A stretch of DNA of 62,276 bases from Candidatus Krumholzibacteriota bacterium (GCA_024276305.1 JAJRXK010000065.1:1-62276), one strand, 5' to 3'. Counted from the first letter of the stretch, positions 8,583-16,974 are shown. Numbers and translations are program-made. The notes: generated from the letters alone by a model not told the origin.

Positions 8583-9035
8583 ATGGCGGTCGAGATGAAT
8601 GAACGTTGTCGCGTCCAGCTCACGCGAGTGGTGCGGTTCTGTGCTGCGCACCGATACCACAGTGAGTCGTTGAGCGAAGAAGAAAACCGCGCGGTGTTCG
8701 GGAAGTGCAATCGGCCTCATGGTCACGGTCACGACTACCGTGTCGAAGTCTCGGTCAGGGGCGAGATCGACCCCCAGACCGGGATGGTCATCAATCTCGC
8801 GGACCTCGACCGGATTCTGCAAGAACACGTCGTGGAGCCTCTCGACCACTGTTTCCTGAACTACGACGTCGAGTATTTCGCGCACACCATTCCGACCTGT
8901 GAGAATCTCACCCTCTTTCTCTATGAACGGCTAGGAGAACTTCTCGACGAGACCACGGTGGAACTGCAGTCAGTGCGAGTGTGGGAGGGGGCGGACCTCT
9001 TCGCGGAGGTCACCGTCGAGGAGCTTCGGCCTTGA
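8583..9035 (+). CDS. 6-pyruvoyl-tetrahydropterin synthase family protein, copy 1
   Basis: A member of the PTPS/QueD family, which acts on 7,8-dihydroneopterin triphosphate. Zinc ligands are visible as AAHR near the N-terminus and HGHGH in GKCNRPHGHGHDY. The catalytic Cys precedes them in GKC, the Asp-His pair is in VVEPLDHCFLN, and the substrate-anchoring Glu is in VRVWEG. The spacing (SLSEEENRAVFGKCNRPHGHGH) strongly resembles the animal PTPS pattern and differs from the HKCGRLHGH pattern of E. coli QueD. At 150 residues it is a normal length. Start ATG 8583; ATG 8595 is an alternative. Its TGA overlaps the start of a second paralogue. Confidence 0.9.
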   Translation: MAVEMNERCRVQLTRVVRFCAAHRYHSESLSEEENRAVFGKCNRPHGHGHDYRVEVSVRGEIDPQTGMVINLADLDRILQEHVVEPLDHCFLNYDVEYFAHTIPTCENLTLFLYERLGELLDETTVELQSVRVWEGADLFAEVTVEELRP

Positions 9036-9472
9036 GCGCGACTCCACTGCTGCCCCGAGTGCAGTTGACGCAACGGGTCCGCTTCGAGGCGGCGCATCGA
9101 CTGGTGTCGCCTCGTCTGGATCTCGAGCAGAACCTTCAGGTCTACGGGAAGTGCGCGCGGCCGGGAGGGCACGGCCACAACTATGAGGTCGAGGTCACGC
9201 TTCGTGGCCCCCTCGATCCCACGACCGGAATGCTGATGGGTCGCAAGGAGTTCCGGGAGGCGGTGGAGAGGGCGGTGGTCGAACCCTGCGACCACCGGAA
9301 CCTGAACGATGTGGTGAGTGAGATCACCACGGGTGAGAACCTCGCGCGCATCTTCTTCGAATGGGTTGCCCGAGAGTTGCCCCCGCACTTGGAGATCATG
9401 CGCTTGCGGGTCTACGAGACCCCCCGCAATGTCTTCGAAGCCTACGGCGGTGATCCGCCGACTACACCATGA
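9032..9472 (+). CDS. 6-pyruvoyl-tetrahydropterin synthase family protein, copy 2
   Basis: A second PTPS-family enzyme (146 residues) that keeps the same active-site set: [17 protein letters not shown] with the catalytic Cys and zinc histidines, the Asp-His pair in [15 protein letters not shown], and the Glu in RVYETP. It starts at TTG 9032, overlapping the TGA of copy 1 (TTGA), with GAGGAG about ten bases upstream supporting this start. It is clearly diverged from copy 1, so the pair is not a recent duplication. One copy may make 6-pyruvoyl-tetrahydropterin and the other a different product such as a QueD-type carboxy-tetrahydropterin, or the two may form a hetero-oligomer; the sequence does not decide. 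Confidence 0.9.
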   Translation: MSATPLLPRVQLTQRVRFEAAHRLVSPRLDLEQNLQVYGKCARPGGHGHNYEVEVTLRGPLDPTTGMLMGRKEFREAVERAVVEPCDHRNLNDVVSEITTGENLARIFFEWVARELPPHLEIMRLRVYETPRNVFEAYGGDPPTTP

Positions 9473-9491
9473 CCAACGAGGAGGATCTCCC

Positions 9492-10034
9492 TTGCAGGAA
9501 TTGATTCGCGAAATGCTGGTGAAGTTGGGCGAGGATCCCGATCGGGAAGGGCTCCGGAGGACTCCGGTTCGGGTGGACGAGTCCATGCGGTTTCTCACCC
9601 GCGGTTACTCACAGGATATCGACGCCGAGATCAACGGGGCGGTGTTCGAGAGCGACAATCGTGAAATGGTCATCGTGCGCGACATCGACTTCTACAGCAT
9701 GTGCGAACACCACTTGCTCCCCTTCTTCGGGCGTGCTCACGTGGCCTACATTCCCAACGGGAAGATCATTGGTCTGAGCAAGCTGGCACGAATTGTCGAT
9801 GTCTACGCTCGTCGCTTGCAGGTGCAAGAGAACCTCACCACTCAGATTGCGAGGTGCCTCGAAGAGCACCTCGAACCGCGCGGCGTTGCGGTGGTCCTGC
9901 GTGCGCAGCATTTGTGCATGATGATGCGCGGAGTGCAGAAACAGAATTGTCTCACCGTGACCAGCGAAATGCTGGGTGGGTTCCGCACTCATCCTTCGAC
10001 TCGAATGGAAGTCCTGGAACTCTTCCGTGAGTGA
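9492..10034 (+). CDS. folE: GTP cyclohydrolase I
   Basis: FolE converts GTP to 7,8-dihydroneopterin triphosphate, the entry point for folate, biopterin and deazaguanine pathways and the direct substrate of PTPS enzymes. Diagnostic blocks are present: the zinc site Cys and His in [11 protein letters not shown], then [31 protein letters not shown] in the middle of the protein, and [14 protein letters not shown]. The frame has no usable ATG at the conserved N-terminus. TTG 9492 begins LQELIREML and is preceded by GAGGAGG with seven-base spacing, so it is chosen, giving 180 residues. As the last gene of the SDR-PTPS-PTPS-folE run it would feed the two upstream enzymes. Confidence 0.96.
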   Translation: MQELIREMLVKLGEDPDREGLRRTPVRVDESMRFLTRGYSQDIDAEINGAVFESDNREMVIVRDIDFYSMCEHHLLPFFGRAHVAYIPNGKIIGLSKLARIVDVYARRLQVQENLTTQIARCLEEHLEPRGVAVVLRAQHLCMMMRGVQKQNCLTVTSEMLGGFRTHPSTRMEVLELFRE

Positions 10035-10046
10035 GCATGGTCCCTT

Positions 10047-10277
10047 TCAGGGAGAGGACCGATCGTCTCGTCCGCGTTGGAGACCTACGAAGACGTAGGT
10101 CAGCACTCCCGCCACCGTGAGATAGACAGGCAGCATCACCAGACTGATGGCCAGCGACCAATTGAGTGCGTCGTGCCAGCGGGCGGCTACGACGACCAAC
10201 CAGGGCACCAACACCATCAAGGACAGAGCGAATCCCCACATGAGGGCGATACTCAACCACTGGAGCGCGCGGATCAT
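10047..10277 (-). CDS. small two-helix membrane protein of the redox operon
   Basis: A 76-residue protein with two hydrophobic stretches (~6-30 and ~40-66) and a charged tail RGRDDRSSP. No family is recognised. Its ATG overlaps the stop of the NrfD-like gene (ATGA), so it is almost certainly translated with that gene. It may be a small accessory subunit of the membrane complex, comparable in position to the extra small subunits of alternative complex III, but no sequence motif proves this. Confidence 0.65.
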   Translation of the reverse strand: MIRALQWLSIALMWGFALSLMVLVPWLVVVAARWHDALNWSLAISLVMLPVYLTVAGVLTYVFVGLQRGRDDRSSP

Positions 10278-11638
10278 GGGCGGCCCTCCTTCAGTGCGTC
10301 CTCTCGAGGAGGGTCGGGGAGGTAACTACGGAATCGTTCCACGCTCTCCTCGAGCGCCTCGCTTCGACCTTCTTCGATCTCCCAAATGCAGATGAGAGGG
10401 AAGAACTTGGCGAAGACCATGAATCCCAGACAGAAGGCGGCGATGGCCCCCGCGAAGATTCCGATTTCGGCGATCGACGGCCAATAGGCGTGTTGCGGGA
10501 ATTCCACGTAGGGGACGGCGAGTGACGGGACGACGATGATGAGTCGCTCGATCCACATCCCCACGACGATTCCGACGGAGACGAAGAGGATGACCGGAAT
10601 CGAACGGGTCTTCTTGCGCGACAGGAGAGCCACCGGAACGACGAAGTTCACGAAGACCATCAGCCAGAATGGGAAAGCATAAGGACCGCTGATCTTGGTC
10701 ATCAACACGTCGAGTTCGGCGGGCTCGTTACCGAAGAATCCTGTGAGATACTCCGAGAAGGTCAGATAGAACCAGACGATGGACATCACCAGGAGGAGCT
10801 TGGCCAGATTCGAGAAGTGGATCGGCTTGAGATATCGCTCGAGGTGGTAAACCTTGCGAAAGACGATCATCACCACCATCAGTGCCGCGATGCCGGAGAA
10901 GATCGCTCCCGCCACGAAGTAGGGTCCGAAGATCGTACTGTGCCACCCCGCTTCCAGAGTCATTGCGAAGATGTAGCTGATCACCGTGTGCACGGAGACC
11001 GCGACTGGAATGACCAGAATCATCAAGAGATTCATCGCGTTGTGGAGGACCTTCCTCTGTTGCGGAGTGTCCTGCCAATTCCACGACAGGAATCGGTAGA
11101 GCCACTGGGGACGGGTCCCCCGGTCCCGTAGGCGTGCGATGTCCGGAATCAAAGGCAAGTAGAGGTAGACCGTGCTCGCGGCGAAGTAGGCCGTGATGCT
11201 CATGACGTCCCACAACAGTGGGGACTGGAGTCGGCCCCACTTGAAGACGTTCAGGAGCCGGTCCGGGCGCCCCAAGTCGATGATGGGGTGCAGTCCTCCG
11301 ATGGCCAGAACGATGGCGGTGATCACTTCGGCCATCCGAGTGATGGGGCGTCGCCATTCCGCTTGGGTCAGTCGAAGGATCGCGGAGATGAGGGTGCCCG
11401 CATGACTGATTCCGATGAAGAAGACGAAATTGATGATGTAGAAACCCCAGGTCACCGGCTGGTTCATTCCAGTGACTCCGAGTCCGAATCGGAGTTGGCG
11501 GATGTACTGGTAGACGCCGAAGGCGAAGACCGCCAGGAAGAAGGCGGCCATGGAGTAGAAGCCTCGCCCGGTTTGTTCGATGGGACGATAGAGGTCTTCG
11601 TCCAGTCCGACGGGAGCGGTGGGAGTCGGTTCAGACAC
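10274..11638 (-). CDS. NrfD/PsrC-type quinone-interacting membrane subunit (QrcD/ActC-like)
   Basis: A 454-residue polytopic membrane protein of the NrfD/PsrC family with about ten hydrophobic helices. Landmarks include QPVTWGFYIINFVFFIGISHAGTLISA in the second and third helices, HPIIDLGRPDR, SPLLWDVMSI and FGPYFVAGAIFSG. These proteins bind menaquinone or ubiquinone and pass electrons to or from a periplasmic iron-sulfur partner without haem. The gene starts 8 bp inside the end of the ferredoxin-like gene, showing tight coupling. In Qrc (QrcABCD) and alternative complex III the equivalent subunit anchors the periplasmic cytochrome and molybdopterin-like subunits. Direction of electron flow here cannot be read from sequence. 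Confidence 0.9.
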   Translation of the reverse strand: MSEPTPTAPVGLDEDLYRPIEQTGRGFYSMAAFFLAVFAFGVYQYIRQLRFGLGVTGMNQPVTWGFYIINFVFFIGISHAGTLISAILRLTQAEWRRPITRMAEVITAIVLAIGGLHPIIDLGRPDRLLNVFKWGRLQSPLLWDVMSITAYFAASTVYLYLPLIPDIARLRDRGTRPQWLYRFLSWNWQDTPQQRKVLHNAMNLLMILVIPVAVSVHTVISYIFAMTLEAGWHSTIFGPYFVAGAIFSGIAALMVVMIVFRKVYHLERYLKPIHFSNLAKLLLVMSIVWFYLTFSEYLTGFFGNEPAELDVLMTKISGPYAFPFWLMVFVNFVVPVALLSRKKTRSIPVILFVSVGIVVGMWIERLIIVVPSLAVPYVEFPQHAYWPSIAEIGIFAGAIAAFCLGFMVFAKFFPLICIWEIEEGRSEALEESVERFRSYLPDPPREDALKEGRP

Positions 11639-12347
11639 GGCGTTCCCTCTCCTTCAGGTAGATCACGGAAGGTTCGGTCCCCAGCTCTTCCAACATCCGA
11701 TGGGAGCGCGGGCTGCGCGCCATCGAAGAGACGTCACTGTTGGGGTCGCGGAGGTCGCCGAAGGTCATGGCCCGGGCCGGACAGACTTCGACGCAAGCGG
11801 GCTGATAGTCGCTTTCTTCGACGTCGCGGCTCTCACATGCGGCATCGTCTCGGGCGGTTTGGAGGCGATGGGAGCAGAAGGTGCACTTCTCGACCACACC
11901 TTTGGGCCGGAGAGAGACATCGGGATTGGTGTGGGCACGGAGCTCGGACTCCCACTGGGGTTCGTGCCAGTTGAAGACCTTCACGGTGTAGGGGCAGGCC
12001 CCCATGCAGTAGCGACACCCGATGCACCGCGGATAGGTCTGGCCCACGATGCCGTCCACGCCAACGTAGGTGGCATGGACCGGACACACTTTCGTGCACG
12101 GAGGATCGTCGCAGTGTAAGCAGAGGATGGGATAGGCGGCGCTGGGCCCGTGGCGTTCCTGGGACTCGGAATGGGCCACTCGGATCCAGTTCATCACCCT
12201 TCCGGAAAATGCATCGCGTCGACTCACTTCGGGCACGTTGTTCTCGGCCTTGCACGCCGCGACGCACGCGCCGCAGCCTGTGCATCGGTCGAGATCGATG
12301 ACCATTCCCCAGCGGCGCTCTCGGAGTTGGCTCGTGGTCTCTGACAT
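11631..12347 (-). CDS. periplasmic-type 4x[4Fe-4S] electron-transfer subunit (QrcC/NrfC/DmsB-like)
   Basis: A 238-residue iron-sulfur protein with four cysteine groups in the DmsB/NrfC arrangement: C22-C25-C28-C32, C76-C79-C84-C88, C108-C111-C114-C118, and C155-C158 with C185-C189. It should carry electrons between the molybdopterin-family subunit and the NrfD-like quinone subunit. No signal peptide is present, which is usual because such subunits are co-exported with a Tat-signal partner; the upstream protein has that signal. It lies 27 bp after that gene and overlaps the membrane subunit gene. In alternative complex III this domain is fused to the molybdopterin-like subunit (ActB); here it is separate, as in Qrc. 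Confidence 0.92.
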   Translation of the reverse strand: MSETTSQLRERRWGMVIDLDRCTGCGACVAACKAENNVPEVSRRDAFSGRVMNWIRVAHSESQERHGPSAAYPILCLHCDDPPCTKVCPVHATYVGVDGIVGQTYPRCIGCRYCMGACPYTVKVFNWHEPQWESELRAHTNPDVSLRPKGVVEKCTFCSHRLQTARDDAACESRDVEESDYQPACVEVCPARAMTFGDLRDPNSDVSSMARSPRSHRMLEELGTEPSVIYLKERERRV

Positions 12348-12374
12348 CTTTCAACCCTTCCGGGGGAGTTCGGG

Positions 12375-14570
12375 TCAGGCTTTGTCGAGGAATACGGGGA
12401 CCGGACCCCAGACCGGGGCGCCGGTCAGGGAATCGAAACGGGCATAGGGAGCCGCCAATGGATTCTTTCCCACTCCCTTGGCGTGCTTTCCAAGCGCTTG
12501 ATGGCCGAAGCCGACGGGGGCGCCGACCACTCCGGGGATCACATCCTCGGTCACCACGATTCGGGTCACCCATTCGGCGCGAGGACCGCGGACCCGTGCG
12601 TGGTCGCCGTGGCGCAGACCCCGCTCGTGGGCATCCTCGGGGTGAATCTCCACCCAGGATTGCCACGAGAGGGAGTGCCAGTAGCCGGAGAGCTCCATCA
12701 TCATGCTGCGGTTGGCGGTGCGTCCTCCCCGCAGAGCGACGGTGTCGAAGGGTTGGAGCCAGAGTTGGCGCGGAGCGAGGTCGGGAAGCCGGCGACGCGC
12801 TGCATCGAGCACCGGAGGACGCTGACCCGGCTGGGAGTTCTGAGGGCCTGGGTCGAAGTGGAGAACGGCTCCACCGGCGAGAAAGGCGTCGAGGTCGGCA
12901 TCGCCGTCTTTGGCGCCGGAGAGAGGTTGGAGGCGGGTGCTTCTTCGGCGGAGAAGAGCCTCGGCCCCTTGGACCACGAGGGCTTGTTCATCGAGGAGGC
13001 CCGGGCCCGAGGGGGAGGAGCTCGCCCGAAGATCGAGGAATAGCTCGTTGGCGCTGGGGATGTCCAGGACCGGGATCATGGAGGGCCTCTGGACCATCAT
13101 CGTCGCCGCGGGGACTCCCCAGGCGGGATCGGGCAGGTCCCACGATTCGACGTCCAACCGCGATGGCAAGGTGAGGTGGGAGAGTTCGGCGGTTTCGTCG
13201 GCGTGACTTCCGATCGACACCAAGAAGGGAACATGGCTCATCGCACGCTTGATCTGATCCTCTCCCGGCAGGTCGAGGATCGGATTGCACTCCACGCAAA
13301 TGAGGATCTCGATCTCGGAACGCTTCAGTTCGAGGAGAGAATCGAGAAGGGGTTGGAGGCGCCGCCGGGCGACGGGCACGCGGCGGTCGATGCCGAGAGC
13401 TGCGGCCGCGTCGTCCACGGGGTTGGGTTCCCACCTCATGGGCAGAGACTCGACTTCGAGCCAAAGGTTCAGGGCGAGGGTGGCTCGTACGTCACTTCCG
13501 CCATTCTCCTGACGGAGGAGGGTCGGGCCGGCCAGTGCCACCGCCGGGTGCGATCGTCCCAGACTGGCTGCGACGCGCTCGAGCAATGCACTGTCGAGGC
13601 CGTGGCGGTCCGCCACCCGCTGCAGACTGAATTCGCGAAGAAAGTGGTCGTGGTCGCGAGCCTCTGGAACCCATTCGGCGTAACGGGCGAAGATCGTGTC
13701 GTGTTGGGGATGCTTCCGAGCCAACCATTCGGCGAGGCCCAGGACGATTTCGCGTTCGCTTCCGGGAACGCATTCCACCCACAGGTCTGCTTTGGTCGCG
13801 GTCGGTCCCTTTCGAGGACCGAGGGCGATGGTTGGGGCATGATCGAATCGGGGATCATAGCGTCGGTTGCCGTGGGCGCGCATCTGGGTGACGGCGCTTC
13901 CGTCACTTTCCAGAAGTTCGAATCCTACGAGCAGAAGAGTCCCTGTCTCTTCGATGTCCAGGGCCAGACGTCCTTTCTCTTCGTCGGCTCCCAGAAACTC
14001 CGCGTAGAGCGAGTCCAGAAGGCGCTCGATGCGCACCGGCACGTAATGAGCTCCGGGAATCGCTGCGGCCCAAGATTCCGTGAGCCGCGTGCCCAACGAC
14101 GGAGTTCTCCCGTCGAGAATCGCAATACGATCCCCCCGTCCCGATTCGACGAGCTCTCGGACTCGGTCCCGAAGGGCGGCCATCCCCTCCCGCGGATCGA
14201 TCTCTTGAGCGGGGCCTGGTCCAGACTCTCGAATTCGAGCGAAGGCGAGGCGATCGGCGTCGAAGACGGCCTGCATCTTCGCACTGCCGACCATGCAGAG
14301 GGCACCTTCGGTGATCGGAGAACCCTGGACTCCCCGGAATCCGATGGGGAGTCCATCGACTTTCCGAGTTGCGATGGGGCAGTGGTTCGTGCACTCCCTG
14401 CAGATCGAGTTTTCGAATCGAACGATCCCTGGTCCTCGAACATCCGCCGTCGTCAAGCGGGTCTGCGCGTAGGCCTCCAGTGCGGTGAAGAGCCAATGAG
14501 TGGTCGGGATGGCGACTCCACCCGCCGCGAGCACTTCCAGGAATCTCCGGCGGTCGATCGTTTTCTTCAT
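12375..14570 (-). CDS. molybdopterin oxidoreductase family subunit with Tat signal (QrcB-like)
   Basis: A 731-residue protein of the DMSO reductase superfamily. It opens with a twin-arginine signal (DRRRFLEVLAAGG), so it acts outside the cytoplasmic membrane. A [4Fe-4S] site is intact: C57, C60, C64 and C92. Residues ~150-560 follow the family fold loosely and ~600-720 resemble the C-terminal dinucleotide-binding domain (WVEIHPEDAHERGLRHGD). I found no convincing Ser/Cys/Sec molybdenum ligand, and the protein is shorter than catalytic members. It may therefore be a structural electron-transfer relic, as in QrcB and ActB, rather than an enzyme with a molybdenum site. Genes for cytochrome c (upstream) and the iron-sulfur subunit (downstream) flank it closely. 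Confidence 0.85.
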   Translation of the reverse strand: MKKTIDRRRFLEVLAAGGVAIPTTHWLFTALEAYAQTRLTTADVRGPGIVRFENSICRECTNHCPIATRKVDGLPIGFRGVQGSPITEGALCMVGSAKMQAVFDADRLAFARIRESGPGPAQEIDPREGMAALRDRVRELVESGRGDRIAILDGRTPSLGTRLTESWAAAIPGAHYVPVRIERLLDSLYAEFLGADEEKGRLALDIEETGTLLLVGFELLESDGSAVTQMRAHGNRRYDPRFDHAPTIALGPRKGPTATKADLWVECVPGSEREIVLGLAEWLARKHPQHDTIFARYAEWVPEARDHDHFLREFSLQRVADRHGLDSALLERVAASLGRSHPAVALAGPTLLRQENGGSDVRATLALNLWLEVESLPMRWEPNPVDDAAAALGIDRRVPVARRRLQPLLDSLLELKRSEIEILICVECNPILDLPGEDQIKRAMSHVPFLVSIGSHADETAELSHLTLPSRLDVESWDLPDPAWGVPAATMMVQRPSMIPVLDIPSANELFLDLRASSSPSGPGLLDEQALVVQGAEALLRRRSTRLQPLSGAKDGDADLDAFLAGGAVLHFDPGPQNSQPGQRPPVLDAARRRLPDLAPRQLWLQPFDTVALRGGRTANRSMMMELSGYWHSLSWQSWVEIHPEDAHERGLRHGDHARVRGPRAEWVTRIVVTEDVIPGVVGAPVGFGHQALGKHAKGVGKNPLAAPYARFDSLTGAPVWGPVPVFLDKA

Positions 14571-14581
14571 GGCCGATCTCC

Positions 14582-15100
14582 TCAGCGGTGGCAGAGAACG
14601 CAGTCAACGGTCGCGCGAGCGTTTCCGCTCTCCTTGTGGCAGGCGATGCACCGCTGCATTCCGATCTCTCGTCGGAACGAAATCGCGGGACGGGTGATCG
14701 GAACTTCATGTTCCGCCATCTGACCGTGGCAGCGTTCACAGAGGAGTTGACCGGCCTTCACATGGCGACGGTGCGAAAAGTGCACGTGCTCGCTGACTCT
14801 GGTCAGGCGTATCCACTCGATGGGATCGGGCCCCTCGATGAACTCGATGAGCTTGGCCTCTTCGTCCGATTCCCCGATGGGGCCGTCCTCATGACAGGTG
14901 GCACAGATCTCCTTTGGAGGGAGTGTTGCATGATCTGCGCTCTCTGCCCCGATGTGACACTCGGTGCAGGGGATCTCCAACTCGCTCACATGGAGATTGT
15001 GATTGTAGGCAATGGGCTGCTGTGGACTGGCGGCGTGCAGGGAGGTGGGAAGGACGGCGCCCAGCAGGCAGGTGGCAAGGAATACGAAATGTGTCGACAA
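14582..15100 (-). CDS. pentaheme c-type cytochrome, first gene of the redox operon
   Basis: A 172-residue periplasmic multihaem cytochrome. A signal peptide covers ~1-23 (cleavage likely after LHA). Five CxxCH haem sites are seen at residues 45-49, 66-70, 121-125, 151-155 and 167-171, with extra histidines (HVHFSHRRH) able to supply distal ligands. The paired spacing resembles cytochrome c7/c3-type and ActA/QrcA subunits; ActA is also pentahaem, while QrcA carries six. It starts at TTG 15100 with GGGGAAG upstream. It would exchange electrons with soluble periplasmic cytochromes and the Qrc-like core encoded 11 bp downstream. Confidence 0.92.
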   Translation of the reverse strand: MSTHFVFLATCLLGAVLPTSLHAASPQQPIAYNHNLHVSELEIPCTECHIGAESADHATLPPKEICATCHEDGPIGESDEEAKLIEFIEGPDPIEWIRLTRVSEHVHFSHRRHVKAGQLLCERCHGQMAEHEVPITRPAISFRREIGMQRCIACHKESGNARATVDCVLCHR

Positions 15101-15219
15101 CGAGCTTCCCCTTTCGAGATCGTGGAGATCCGGTCAGGGCCCCACTCACGGCAGCGAGACTACTGTGGGCATGAGCTCTGTGACGCAGTGGTCTGGGGAA
15201 CCGCACCGTCGAGGCGTGA

Positions 15220-15225
15220 AGCATA
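15220..15225 (-). promoter_or_regulatory. candidate -10 box of the redox operon
   Basis: On the minus strand, TATGCT lies ~120 bp before the cytochrome start. The -35 position (GCCTCA at 17 bp) is poor, as expected if transcription needs an activator. The inverted repeat at 15261-15284 would be centred about 60 bp upstream of the inferred start. Inference from spacing only. Confidence 0.35.
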
Positions 15226-15260
15226 GGGCCGGGAGCGTCTCATGAGGCAAGGGCAAAAGT

Positions 15261-15284
15261 GTGACCTTGGTGCAATGAGGTCAC
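15261..15284 (-). promoter_or_regulatory. 24-bp inverted repeat between trxB and the redox operon
   Basis: GTGACC (15261-15266) and GGTCAC (15279-15284) form a perfect inverted repeat around a 12-bp centre, with partly matching AAGT/ACTT flanks. Two readings are possible. It may be an activator operator for the downstream operon (centre near -60). On minus-strand RNA it is also a hairpin followed by ACTTTT, so it could be the trxB terminator. Confidence 0.5.
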
Positions 15285-15397
15285 TTGGCCGGATGGGGAT
15301 CTCTTCGGTCGCAGCCGTGGGGGAAGGACTGGAGGGCCCACCGCCAGGTGGCAGTGAGCCCGTTACTCCAAGAAATCGGCGAGAGAGTCCGTGGGCT

Positions 15398-16330
15398 CTA
15401 TTCGATGCCCTGGTCGGCAAGCCATCGCTCGGCTCGGATCGCAGCCGCGCAACCGGAACCGGCGGCGGTGATGGCTTGGCGGTAGACGTGATCCTGGACG
15501 TCGCCACAGGCGAAGACCCCCTCGACCCGAGTGCACACGTCGTCGTGGGTCACCAAGTAGCCCGCGGCGTCGGTCTCGAGTTTTCCCTCGAAGATCTTGG
15601 TGTTGGGGCTGTGGCCGATGGCGGCGAAGTAGCCCTTGCATTCGAGGGTTCGTTCTTCGCCCGTATTCACGTCGCGGATTCGCACGCCTTCGACCTCGGT
15701 TTCTCCGAGGATCTCGCTCACCACGGAATTCCAAGCCACGTCGATCTTCTCGTGGTCGATGACTCGGTTGGCCATGATGGTGCTCGCACGGAACTCGTCG
15801 CGTCGGTGGACCACGGTCACGTGCTCCGCGAACTTCGTGAGGAAGAGCGCTTCTTCCATCGCAGTGTCGCCGCCTCCGACGACGACCACTTTCATTCCCT
15901 TGAAGAAGAAGCCATCGCAGGTCGCGCAGGCCGAAACTCCTTTGCCCTGGAGCCGAGTCTCGCCTTCGAGGCCGAGCCAACGAGCACTGCTGCCAGTGGC
16001 GATGATCACCGAGTGACTGTGGACGGTATCGCCATTGCTCAGCTTGATCTCGAAGGGCCTCTGGGAGAAGTCGACCTCCTCGGCCAAGAGGTATTCGGTC
16101 TGGGCTCCGAAACGCTGGGCTTGGCTGCGGAAGAGCTCCATGAGCTCGGGCCCCTGGATTCCTTCGGGGAACCCGGGAAAGTTCTCCACGTCGCTGGTGA
16201 TGGTGAGCTGGCCTCCGGGCTGAAGGCCTTCGTAGACGATGGGGGCCAGATTGGCCCGGGCGAGGTAGAGGGCGGCAGTGAGGCCGGCGGGCCCGGAGCC
16301 GATCACGATCGATTTCTGGACATTACTCAT
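15398..16330 (-). CDS. trxB: thioredoxin reductase
   Basis: A 310-residue flavoprotein that uses NADPH to reduce thioredoxin in the cytosol. The FAD Rossmann motif [10 protein letters not shown] is at ~11-20, the redox-active disulfide CATC is at 135-138, and the NADPH motif [10 protein letters not shown] follows, with [10 protein letters not shown] after it; the C-terminal [13 protein letters not shown] loop is also present. Length and order match low-molecular-weight TrxB. It starts at ATG 16330 with GGAAGG upstream and is transcribed away from rplU. About 297 bp separate its stop from the redox operon on the same strand, so the two are probably independent units. Confidence 0.96.
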   Translation of the reverse strand: MSNVQKSIVIGSGPAGLTAALYLARANLAPIVYEGLQPGGQLTITSDVENFPGFPEGIQGPELMELFRSQAQRFGAQTEYLLAEEVDFSQRPFEIKLSNGDTVHSHSVIIATGSSARWLGLEGETRLQGKGVSACATCDGFFFKGMKVVVVGGGDTAMEEALFLTKFAEHVTVVHRRDEFRASTIMANRVIDHEKIDVAWNSVVSEILGETEVEGVRIRDVNTGEERTLECKGYFAAIGHSPNTKIFEGKLETDAAGYLVTHDDVCTRVEGVFACGDVQDHVYRQAITAAGSGCAAAIRAERWLADQGIE

Positions 16331-16470
16331 CTATGTGTACCTTCCAGACGCGAGGCGTCCTCGATTGGGTGTCGATCGGGCCACCCCATGGGGGCGTAGA
16401 GACCACGAAAACCGTAAATCGGCCCGGTGGCAAGGCGAAGAGGCCCAGGAGTGGGGTCCGATCGGGACCC

Positions 16471-16499
16471 TTGACGCCGACGGGGCCTGTTGCTAGCTT
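16471..16499 (+). promoter_or_regulatory. sigma-70-like promoter for rplU-rpmA
   Basis: -35 TTGACG (16471-16476), 17-bp spacer, -10 TAGCTT (16494-16499). A start near 16506 leaves a ~100-base leader before rplU. Such leaders can bind L21 for feedback control, but no fold was proven here. Confidence 0.6.
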
Positions 16500-16608
16500 T
16501 ATCGGCCTGCCCCGCGGTTTCGCTGCTGGGCCGAGTTCTACGTGCGCGGTGATCTGCGGAACCCAGGTGGAGTCCGCTTGTCGAGTGCCCAGTCCAAGGA
16601 TCGATCCC

Positions 16609-16926
16609 ATGTCCGAGCGTAGCGCGGTGGTGCGCATCAGCGGCAGCCAATATCGAGTGCACGAAGACGATGTCGTGCGGGTTCCTCTGCTCTCGGAAGA
16701 GGTTGGCTCCACGGTGGAGTTTCCGGAGGTGCTCTTGCTGGTCGACGACCAGACTCGAGTGGGTACGCCCATCGTCGAGGGCGCGTCGGTGAAGGCCGAG
16801 GTGCTCGACCATGGTCGCGACAAGAAGATCATCGTGTTCAAGAAGAAGCGGCGTCAGGACTACCGGAAGAAGCAGGGGCATCGCCAGTCTTTCACCGAGT
16901 TGAAGATCACCGCGATCGAAGGTTGA
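16609..16926 (+). CDS. rplU: 50S ribosomal protein L21
   Basis: A 105-residue large-subunit protein that binds 23S rRNA near L20. The family signature is clear: AVVRISGSQYRVHEDD at the start, GTPIVEGASVKAEVLDHGRDKKIIVFKKKRRQDYRKKQGHRQ in the second half, and the FTELKITAI ending. The ATG at 16609 gives the normal N-terminus and has AAGGA about nine bases upstream; the open frame extends further 5' but those residues are not L21-like. It precedes rpmA by 48 bp, the almost universal rplU-rpmA pair. Confidence 0.96.
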   Translation: MSERSAVVRISGSQYRVHEDDVVRVPLLSEEVGSTVEFPEVLLLVDDQTRVGTPIVEGASVKAEVLDHGRDKKIIVFKKKRRQDYRKKQGHRQSFTELKITAIEG

Positions 16927-16974
16927 CCAAGCCTCTCCATCGGAATCCGATGGAATGCTGACAAGGAGTTCGAA

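Noticed and set aside
8583-9472. Queuosine (preQ0) pathway from the two QueD-family genes
   Set aside because: No queC, queE or queF is present and the catalytic loop pattern is closer to animal PTPS. Kept only as an alternative for one copy.
10041-10053. TCCCT-TTC-AGGGA hairpin between folE and the redox operon as a terminator
   Set aside because: The stem is short and overlaps the end of the 76-residue gene, and no T-run follows on either strand.
10047-15100. Nitrite (Nrf) or polysulfide reductase operon
   Set aside because: There is no NrfA-type catalytic cytochrome, and the molybdopterin-family subunit lacks a recognisable molybdenum ligand. Gene order and haem content fit Qrc/ACIII better.
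16347-16359. GACGC-GAG-GCGTC hairpin upstream of trxB as a regulatory element
   Set aside because: Only a 5-bp stem with no T-run or second copy; expected by chance in GC-rich DNA.
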